From: Solirubrobacterales bacterium
GTDB lineage: Bacteria > Actinomycetota > Thermoleophilia > Solirubrobacterales > 70-9
NCBI GenBank assembly: GCA_030835185.1
Contig: JAUQWL010000208.1
Location: 1 to 5,652 of the forward strand
DNA length: 5,652 bases
Direction of reading: 5' to 3'
The position numbers were made by a program, and so were the translations under genes. Of the stretch, positions 1 through 5,046 are shown one piece after another. Position 1 is the first letter of the stretch. Each line of letters starts with the position of its first letter. The notes under the pieces are model-generated. The model was not told where the DNA came from and did not search any database. It saw only the letters and a list, made by a program, of their open reading frames with translations.

Positions 1-765
1 GGAGCCGCCGTTGCCGGTGGGCGAGCGCTGGTCGTCGAGGGCGCAGCGAGCGAAGGCGAGGCTTTCGAGCAGGTCGAAATCGACGGAGCCATCGTCGTGG
101 ATCCGGTGCGCGACGATCATCTGCTCGAGAAGCTTGCCGCACGGAAGATCCCGGTTGTCACGACGGGAAGGCAGGTCGATGGGACGGCTGTCACCACGCC
201 TCAATTCTGGGTCGACAACGATCACCAGACCGCGACCGAGGCGATCCTGAACCACCTCAAACAGTCTGGTGCCGAGCGGATCGGGTTGGTCACCAGCCCT
301 CCGGTCAATTCGTACACTCGCGACGCGGCGGCGGCCTATCGAGGCTGGTGCAGGGCCAACGGCCAGGAGGCCCTGATCGAAGCCGCCGGAGGTCCGCTCA
401 ACGAGGGGGCCGGCTACCGTGCCGCAGGAGAGCTGCTGGACTCCGAAAACCGACCCGACGCGATCTACGCCACACTCGACCAACTCGCCCTGGGGGCCCT
501 GCTGGCCGCCCGGGAGAGAGACTTCAGGGTCCCGGAGGACGTGATGGTTGCCGGTTGTACGGACTCCCGGGCAAGTGCCTGGGCCAACCCGCCTCTCACA
601 GCCGTACTGCTCAACCCCGAGGAGATCGGGCGCGCCGCAGTGCGCGTTCTGATCGATCTGATCGAGGGCCGGGAACCGCAGTTCAACCCGGTCATCATCC
701 CCACAGGTATCCGCGCCCGCGAATCGACAGCCCGGGCCGTCCGGGTTGATCAGGAAGCCGGGTGA
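1..765 (+). CDS. LacI/GalR-family transcriptional regulator, C-terminal effector domain (5' partial)
   Basis: The reading frame is open from base 1 and ends at TGA 763-765, giving 254 residues. It matches the periplasmic-binding-protein-like sensor domain of LacI-type regulators: a DGAIVVDP strand near residues 28-35, IPVVTTGR around 49-56, WVDND at 70-74 (where these proteins have the conserved V-x-x-D-N/D turn before the helix of subdomain two), GAERIGLV near 91-98, then PDAIYATLDQLALGAL and VPEDVMVAGCTDS in the second subdomain, ending with the usual LNPEEIGRAAVRVLIDLIEG helix. Family members are about 330-350 aa, so roughly 80-90 residues, including the helix-turn-helix, lie before the window. 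It would bind a small ligand, typically a sugar or related metabolite, and switch operator binding. The ligand and targets cannot be read from here. It converges on fdhD and nothing shows that it regulates it. The family call is firm; the specificity is unknown. Confidence 0.9.
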   Translation, partial: GAAVAGGRALVVEGAASEGEAFEQVEIDGAIVVDPVRDDHLLEKLAARKIPVVTTGRQVDGTAVTTPQFWVDNDHQTATEAILNHLKQSGAERIGLVTSPPVNSYTRDAAAAYRGWCRANGQEALIEAAGGPLNEGAGYRAAGELLDSENRPDAIYATLDQLALGALLAARERDFRVPEDVMVAGCTDSRASAWANPPLTAVLLNPEEIGRAAVRVLIDLIEGREPQFNPVIIPTGIRARESTARAVRVDQEAG

Positions 766-774
766 GTCGCGATC

Positions 775-810
775 GGGGCCTGCGCACTGCTTTGGGGCCT
801 GCGCACTGCT
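775..810. repeat. 17-bp direct repeat in the convergent gap
   Basis: The 17-mer GGGGCCTGCGCACTGCT occurs at 775-791 and again, identically, at 794-810, a 19-bp period with two bases between copies. Each copy contains the palindrome TGCGCA. The repeat fills most of the 59-bp gap between the stop of the LacI-type gene (765) and the stop of fdhD (825). I see no long inverted repeat or T-run here, so it does not look like a standard intrinsic terminator. It may be a small local duplication, a protein-binding pair, or a member of a dispersed genomic repeat. Confidence 0.85.
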
Positions 811-824
811 CTGTGAGGTGCGTT

Positions 825-1568
825 TCAGGTGCTGACGCGCTCGGAACCGGCGTAGACGTTCACGCTGCCATTGCCGGCAAAACCGCAGAGTGTCATTCCG
901 CGGTCGGCGGCGAGCTCGATCGCCAGTGAGCTCGGCGCGCCGACGCCGACCAGGATCGGCGCCCCGGCGATGGCGGCCTTCTGGACCAGCTCGAAGGAGA
1001 GACGACCGGTCACGCAGAGGATCCGGTCACGCAGAGGGAGGAGTCCGTCGAGCAGGGCCCGGCCGACCACCTTGTCCATTGCATTGTGTCGGCCGACGTC
1101 CTCGCGGACCAGCCGCGTCTCGCCCCCGGCGGTGAAGAGCGCCGTGGCGTGGAGGCCACCGGTGCGATCGAAGGCGGGCTGCACGATCCGCCCGGGGAGC
1201 GCGGCGAGCAGATCCCCGGCGACACACGGTCCGGGACTCACCGGTGGCGCGTGGAGTTCAACCTCTTCCAGGGCACCTTTTCCGCAAACCCCGCAGGATG
1301 ATGTCGTATAGAAGCTGCGCGCTCCGGGATCCCTCAACAGCGGACCCGTGACCTCGATTGCGTTCGAAGCGAGGTCTGCCGTGGGCCCGGCGAAGCGCGG
1401 CGAGTCGATCAGGCCCTCCCCGAACAGAAAGCCGAGAGCGAGTTCTTCATCGTGACCGGGTGTCCGCATCGTCACAGCCAACGGGCTCGAATCGACGCGG
1501 ATCTCGAGCGGTTCCTCGATCGCCCCAGCATCGACGACCCCGTCCCCGCGCTTGACCGGAGTTGTCAT
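825..1568 (-). CDS. fdhD: FdhD, sulfur-carrier protein for formate dehydrogenase-type Mo enzymes
   Basis: FdhD receives sulfur from a cysteine desulfurase and passes it to the bis-MGD cofactor of formate dehydrogenase-type enzymes, which makes them active; it is cytoplasmic. From the ATG at 1566-1568 the protein is 247 aa. Hallmarks in order: EEPLEIRV (about 18-25), VTMRTPGHDEELALGFLFGEGLI (about 32-54), the catalytic CGVCG motif with C92 and C95 (equivalent to the E. coli FdhD C-x-x-C pair), DVGRHNAMDKVVGRALL (about 157-173), SFELVQKAAIAGAP and GAPSSLAIELA in the C-terminal half, and a final NVYAGSER. The chosen start has GGGAG about 10 nt upstream and gives a normal N-terminus. An in-frame ATG at 1640 would add 24 residues of Ala/Pro/Gly-rich sequence and remains possible, because a -10-like TAAAGT lies just upstream of it. 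The gene is divergent from a molybdopterin oxidoreductase, its likely client. No disabling change is seen. Confidence 0.95.
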   Translation of the reverse strand: MTTPVKRGDGVVDAGAIEEPLEIRVDSSPLAVTMRTPGHDEELALGFLFGEGLIDSPRFAGPTADLASNAIEVTGPLLRDPGARSFYTTSSCGVCGKGALEEVELHAPPVSPGPCVAGDLLAALPGRIVQPAFDRTGGLHATALFTAGGETRLVREDVGRHNAMDKVVGRALLDGLLPLRDRILCVTGRLSFELVQKAAIAGAPILVGVGAPSSLAIELAADRGMTLCGFAGNGSVNVYAGSERVST

Positions 1569-1675
1569 CCGGGCCGTGCTCCCGACCCGGGCGGATGCCG
1601 GGGCCGGATCGCCGACCGGATCTTCTGTGCTGCCGCGCATCGGAGGATGACTTTAGCGGCGGATATCCTCGAAGA
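1569..1675. promoter_or_regulatory. Divergent promoter region between fdhD and the Mo-enzyme gene
   Basis: About 107 bp separate the two divergent starts. On the plus strand, TATCCT at 1664-1669 resembles an actinobacterial -10 (TAnnnT) and lies six bases before the GTG at 1676. On the minus strand, TAAAGT (complement of 1650-1655) is a second -10 candidate, reading towards fdhD. GGATATCC at 1661-1668 is a perfect palindrome. The heptamer CCGGATC is repeated at 1604-1610 and 1616-1622, one helical turn apart (12-bp period), a possible regulator site. No convincing -35 box is visible for either direction. The location is supported by gene layout; the individual elements are guesses by eye. Confidence 0.35.
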
Positions 1676-4171
1676 GTGAACGGGCGCCCCCACAGGTACG
1701 ACGGCTCCGACGACGAACCGCAGATCGGTTCGCCGAAGGGCGAATCCGCGGGAGTCGCCGGCGTCATATCCTCGTTGAAGTTCGCCGGGCGGGCCGGTCT
1801 TTCGCGGACTCTGCCCGGGCTCTTCAGGGTCAACCAGCCCGACGGCTTCGACTGTCCCGGCTGTGCCTGGCCGGAGCCCGACAGGACTCATCACGCCGAA
1901 TTCTGTGAAAACGGTGCCAAGGCGGTTGCCGAAGAAACCACCAGGGGCCGGGTCACGGAAGAGTTCTTTGCCCGCTATCCGGTTGACGAGCTGGCCGGGA
2001 AGTCAGGTCACTGGCTCGGCCGGCAGGGTCGTCTGACCGAGCCGATGCACCTCGCCGAAGGCGACAGCCACTACCGGCCGATCAACTGGGATGAAGCCTT
2101 CGACCTGGTCGCGTCCCGTCTGAACGAACTCGAGAGTCCGGACGAGGCGGTCTTTTACACCTCCGGCAGGACCAGCAACGAAGCGGCCTTTGTCTACCAG
2201 CTCTTCGCCCGCGTTTTCGGCACCAACAACCTTCCGGACTGCTCGAACATGTGCCACGAGTCGAGCGGCTGCGCCCTGACCGAGACGATCGGCACCGGCA
2301 AGGGCAGCGTCTCGCTCGAGGACGTAGAGAACGCCGACCTGCTGCTTGTCGTCGGCCAGAACCCCGGCACCAACCACCCGCGCATGCTGAGCGCACTGGA
2401 AGAGGCGAAGCGGAACGGCGCCTTCATCATCACGATCAACCCGCTGCCCGAAGCCGGCATGAAGCGTTTCAGGAACCCGCAACGGATTTCCGGCGTCCTG
2501 GGTCGCGGCACCGAACTGACCGACCTCTTCCTGCAGGTCCGGATCAACGGCGATCTCGCCCTGTTCCAGGCGATCAACAAGCTGATCCTGGACAGGGCCG
2601 AAGCAGGATCGGGCGATTCGCCCCCCGCGGATTCGACCGCCCGCCACCACACCGGGTTCATCGACACCGGGTTCATCGAGAGCAGTACGGACGGTTTCGA
2701 TGAGCTTCGGACCCACCTGGCCGACCTCGACTGGGACGACGTCCTTACCGCCACGGGCCTGCCGCGGCAGCAGATCGAGCGGGCAGCGGAGCTGATCATG
2801 AACGCCGACTCGGTGATCGCCTGCTGGGCGATGGGCCTGACCCAGCACAGGAACTCGGTCGCCACCATCCGCGAGATCGTCAACTGCCTGATGATCGGCG
2901 GGCACATCGGCCGCCCCGGCGCCGGCGTCTGCCCGGTGCGCGGCCACAGCAACGTCCAGGGAGACCGCACGATGGGCATCCATGAAAAGCCGGGACCGGC
3001 GCTGCTCGACGCGCTGGCGGGCGAGTTCGGATTCGACCCGCCCCGCGAACCCGGTCTGGACGTGGTCGACTCGATCGCAGCGATGGACGAGGGGCGGGTG
3101 AAGGTCTTCTTTGCCATGGGTGGCAACTTCGCCTCGGCCACGCCAGACACCGGGATGACCGAGAGTGCGCTGCGGAAGTCCAACCTCACCGTTCAGGTCT
3201 CGACCAAGCTGAACCGCTCGCATCTGGTGACCGGGCGCGAGGCGCTGATCCTGCCGACCCTCGGCCGCAGCGAGCGCGACCTGACCGGCGGCACGGAACA
3301 GATGGTCACGGTCGAAGACTCGATGAGCTGTGTCCACGGATCCCGCGGCAGGCTGAAGCCGGCCTCGGACTCGCTGAAGAGTGAAGTCGCGATCGTCTGC
3401 GAGATGGCGGAGCGGGTCCTGTCGACCAAGGCGCAGGGAAGGACCCCGGGCGGACCGGAAAGCGGCCGGACCGTGGACGGCGTCCGGCAGGGGCCGGAAA
3501 TCCCCTGGGACGGGTTCGCCGGTGACTACGACCTGATCCGCGAGAGGATCGAGCGGGTGATCCCCGGTTTCGACGATTTCAACCGTCGCTCGCGCGAGCC
3601 TGGCGGCTTCGTTCTGCCCCACGCCCCGCGCGACAGCCGCACCTTCGACACTGAAAACGGCCGGGCCCACTTCACGGTCAACAAACTCGATGTGCTGCGC
3701 ATCCCTGACGGGCGGCTGCTTCTCCAGACAATGCGATCGCACGATCAGTACAACACGACGATCTACGGCCTCAACGACCGCTATCGCGGGATCAAGAGCG
3801 GCCGCCGCGTGCTGCTGGTCCACCCGGAAGACCTCGACGAACTCGGCTTCCGCGCCGGCGACACAGTCGACCTGGTCAGCGAGTGGACCGACGGCAGCGT
3901 TCGCATGGCCGAGCGGTTCCGCCTGGTCGATTACCCGACCGCCCGCGGCTGCGCCGCCGCCTACTACCCGGAAACCAACAGCCTGGTGCCACTCGACTCG
4001 GTCGCCGAAGAGAGCAATACCCCGGCCTCGAAGTCCGTGGTCATCCGGCTGGAGCCCCATTCCTCCGCTGTTCCTCCCCGGAAGACAGAGGCGGCCAAGA
4101 CGGGAACCGGGTCCGCTCGGACCGGCAGCCAGGACTCCGGGAATGCCACTGCCCGAACGTTGCCGGGGTAG
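1676..4171 (+). CDS. FdhF/YdeP/CbbB-like molybdopterin oxidoreductase alpha subunit
   Basis: With the GTG start at 1676 this is 831 aa. It is a bis-MGD oxidoreductase of the formate-dehydrogenase-H-related clade that includes E. coli YdeP and Ralstonia CbbB; the substrate of this clade is not established. Motifs seen: GFDCPGCAWPEP (57-68) with C60 and C63, then C77 in CENGAKA; YTSGRTSNEAAFVYQLFAR (161-179); CSNMCHESSG (189-198), where C193-H194 sits where FdhH has Sec140-His141, so C193 is the likely metal ligand; GQNPGTNHPRML (227-238); IGRPGAGVCPVRGHSNVQGDR (411-431); MGGNF (481-485); TKLNRSHL (510-517); LPTLGRSERD (526-535); the C-terminal domain from RSHDQYNTTIYGLNDRYRG (687-705) to YYPETN (763-768). 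No Tat or other signal is seen, so it should be cytoplasmic. No iron-sulfur or membrane partner subunit is adjacent. It is somewhat longer than YdeP, about 760 aa as I recall, because of a Gly/Pro/Arg-rich insert (about 583-612) and a 37-aa polar tail (795-831). The start was chosen because the frame upstream (an ATG at 1562) runs into fdhD and has no conserved sequence. Confidence 0.92.
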   Translation: MNGRPHRYDGSDDEPQIGSPKGESAGVAGVISSLKFAGRAGLSRTLPGLFRVNQPDGFDCPGCAWPEPDRTHHAEFCENGAKAVAEETTRGRVTEEFFARYPVDELAGKSGHWLGRQGRLTEPMHLAEGDSHYRPINWDEAFDLVASRLNELESPDEAVFYTSGRTSNEAAFVYQLFARVFGTNNLPDCSNMCHESSGCALTETIGTGKGSVSLEDVENADLLLVVGQNPGTNHPRMLSALEEAKRNGAFIITINPLPEAGMKRFRNPQRISGVLGRGTELTDLFLQVRINGDLALFQAINKLILDRAEAGSGDSPPADSTARHHTGFIDTGFIESSTDGFDELRTHLADLDWDDVLTATGLPRQQIERAAELIMNADSVIACWAMGLTQHRNSVATIREIVNCLMIGGHIGRPGAGVCPVRGHSNVQGDRTMGIHEKPGPALLDALAGEFGFDPPREPGLDVVDSIAAMDEGRVKVFFAMGGNFASATPDTGMTESALRKSNLTVQVSTKLNRSHLVTGREALILPTLGRSERDLTGGTEQMVTVEDSMSCVHGSRGRLKPASDSLKSEVAIVCEMAERVLSTKAQGRTPGGPESGRTVDGVRQGPEIPWDGFAGDYDLIRERIERVIPGFDDFNRRSREPGGFVLPHAPRDSRTFDTENGRAHFTVNKLDVLRIPDGRLLLQTMRSHDQYNTTIYGLNDRYRGIKSGRRVLLVHPEDLDELGFRAGDTVDLVSEWTDGSVRMAERFRLVDYPTARGCAAAYYPETNSLVPLDSVAEESNTPASKSVVIRLEPHSSAVPPRKTEAAKTGTGSARTGSQDSGNATARTLPG
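2651..2680 (+). repeat. 15-bp in-frame tandem duplication within the Mo-enzyme gene
   Basis: ACCGGGTTCATCGAC at 2651-2665 is followed directly by ACCGGGTTCATCGAG at 2666-2680, differing only in the last base. It encodes TGFID-TGFIE (residues 326-335), just ahead of the conserved TDGFDELR segment. The frame is kept, so the effect is a five-residue insertion in a variable loop. It looks like a recent slippage event; near-identical codon use in both halves supports that. Confidence 0.9.
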
Positions 4172-4190
4172 TCGGCGAGCCAACGCCGGC
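4171..4190. terminator. GC-rich hairpin at the end of the Mo-enzyme gene (possible terminator)
   Basis: Bases 4171-4177 (GTCGGCG) can pair with 4184-4190 (CGCCGGC) in a 7-bp stem with one U-G pair and the six-base loop AGCCAA. The stem begins on the last base of the stop codon TAG. No U-tract follows on either strand, so it is at best a U-less terminator or 3'-end stabilising hairpin of the type often seen in high-GC actinobacteria. It lies between two converging genes. Confidence 0.3.
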
Positions 4191-4201
4191 CAAGTCCTTC
4201 G

Positions 4202-4234
4202 GAGACGCCGCCTTCAAGCACCGGCTGGAGTCTC
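4202..4234. terminator. Second hairpin just past the sirtuin stop (weak terminator candidate)
   Basis: GAGAC (4202-4206) pairs with GTCTC (4230-4234), and inside it GCCG (4207-4210) pairs with CGGC (4222-4225). This gives a two-part stem with an 11-base loop and a four-base bulge (TGGA, 4226-4229). It lies within 40 bases of the minus-strand stop at 4237-4239. There is no T-run. It is a weak structure that could arise by chance in GC-rich DNA. Confidence 0.2.
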
Positions 4235-4236
4235 GG

Positions 4237-5001
4237 CTATGTCCGCTCAGGCCGGCCGAAGCCGAGGGAGTCGCTCAGCGCACTGCATTGCCCGGCGATG
4301 TCGCCGCTCAGCCAGACGTCGGCCTCCGGACCCCAGGACGTCTCTTCGTCGTTGATGATTGCCAGACGGGCACCGGGCGACCGCTCCGCAGGGAATCCGG
4401 CCACCGGATACACGACCATCGAGGATCCGATCACGAGCAGCAGGTCGCATTCGCCGATCGCAGTCAGACTCGCATCGACCGTCTCCGCCGGAAGCATCTC
4501 TTCGAAAAGGACTACGCCGGGTTTGAGGATCTCGCCGCAGACGCATCGTGGCAGTCCTTCGACGGTCAGATCCTCGAGTCGTGCCCGGAGAAAACGCTCG
4601 CCACAACCGAGGCAGACGAGATCACGGACCGAGCCGTGCACCTCATGAACGAGGACCTCTTCCACCCCGGCCGCCTGGTGCAACCCATCGATGTTCTGGG
4701 TGACGACCGCGCCCAGCTTGCCGAGTTCGCCGAGGTGGGCCAGGAAGAGATGTCCGGCGTTGGGGCGGTAGCTGTCGGCGAGGTCGAGACGGGTCCGGTA
4801 AAAGCGCCAGAAGCGCTCCGGGTCCCGCCTGAAGACACTCAGCGTTGCCACCTCCATCGGGTCCTCCTTCTCCCATATGCCGCCGGGTGAGCGGAAATCG
4901 GGGATGCCCGAAGCGGTTGAGATCCCCGCCCCTGTGAGCGCGACGATCCTCTCGGAAGAGTCGATCAGTCCGAGCAGTTCTTCAGCTTCACCGGTCACCA
5001 C
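4237..5001 (-). CDS. Sir2/CobB-type NAD-dependent protein deacylase
   Basis: Sirtuins remove acetyl or other acyl groups from lysine while cleaving NAD to nicotinamide and O-acyl-ADP-ribose. From the GTG at 4999-5001 the protein is 254 aa, a normal bacterial length. Motifs: NAD-binding GAGIS (24-28) and GIPDFR (32-37); FYRTR with Y68 and R71; TQNIDGLH (101-108); catalytic H122 in VHGS; zinc cysteines C130-x-x-C133 and C153-x-C155; GVVLFEE (162-168), where many relatives have FGE; GSS (192-194) with VVYPVAGFP; IIND (215-218). The start is one of two adjacent GTG codons (4999-5001 or 4996-4998). The next ATG (residue 49) would delete the NAD-binding loop, and the frame upstream of 5001 runs antisense into the MOSC gene. 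It converges on the Mo enzyme and diverges from the MOSC gene with 45 bp between starts. The family is certain; the acyl preference is inferred only. Confidence 0.93.
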   Translation of the reverse strand: MVTGEAEELLGLIDSSERIVALTGAGISTASGIPDFRSPGGIWEKEDPMEVATLSVFRRDPERFWRFYRTRLDLADSYRPNAGHLFLAHLGELGKLGAVVTQNIDGLHQAAGVEEVLVHEVHGSVRDLVCLGCGERFLRARLEDLTVEGLPRCVCGEILKPGVVLFEEMLPAETVDASLTAIGECDLLLVIGSSMVVYPVAGFPAERSPGARLAIINDEETSWGPEADVWLSGDIAGQCSALSDSLGFGRPERT

Positions 5002-5046
5002 CGGGATTAGATCAGGAATGTGACCCCGTACGGGTAGGCTCCGCCG
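5002..5046. promoter_or_regulatory. Divergent promoter region between the sirtuin and MOSC genes
   Basis: Only 45 bp separate the two GTG starts, so transcription signals for both directions must share this stretch or extend into the genes. On the minus strand TCTAAT (complement of 5006-5011) matches the -10 consensus at five of six positions and lies four bases before the sirtuin start. For the MOSC gene, AGG at 5036-5038 is a weak ribosome-binding candidate eight bases before its GTG. A perfect palindrome (listed separately) sits between them. Confidence 0.35.
5025..5034. promoter_or_regulatory. 10-bp perfect palindrome, candidate operator
   Basis: CCCGTACGGG is a perfect inverted repeat lying between the two divergent starts, 23 bases from the sirtuin GTG and 12 bases from the MOSC GTG. 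A dimeric repressor bound here could affect both genes. Short palindromes are fairly common in GC-rich DNA, so the location is the main argument. Confidence 0.3.

Noticed and set aside
11..250. Short plus-strand frame at the window start
   Set aside because: Arg/Ser-rich frame overlapping the regulator; the real frame is the one open from base 1 with LacI-family motifs.
1562..1675. Upstream ATG at 1562 as the start of the Mo enzyme (869 aa)
   Set aside because: It would overlap the fdhD start, and the extra 38 residues look like translated promoter DNA. The GTG at 1676 already gives a family-like N-terminus.
1647..1679. Ten-codon upstream reading frame (MTLAADILEE) whose TGA overlaps the GTG start of the Mo enzyme
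   Set aside because: The only Shine-Dalgarno-like sequence (CGGAGG, 1641-1646) directly abuts its ATG, which is too close to work, and nothing else supports translation.
2194..3189. 331-codon minus-strand open frame inside the Mo-enzyme gene
   Set aside because: Antisense, Ser/Arg/Pro-rich and without motifs; a shadow of the plus-strand gene.
2003..4183. Very long (726-codon) open frame on the minus strand opposite the Mo-enzyme gene
   Set aside because: It is fully antisense to a gene with strong family motifs, has no recognisable domain and a biased Arg/Gly/Val/Ala composition. It is the usual GC-rich codon shadow.
3883..4890. 335-codon plus-strand frame spanning the end of the Mo enzyme and the sirtuin
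   Set aside because: It crosses two well-supported genes in the wrong frame or strand, and its composition shows no coherent domain.
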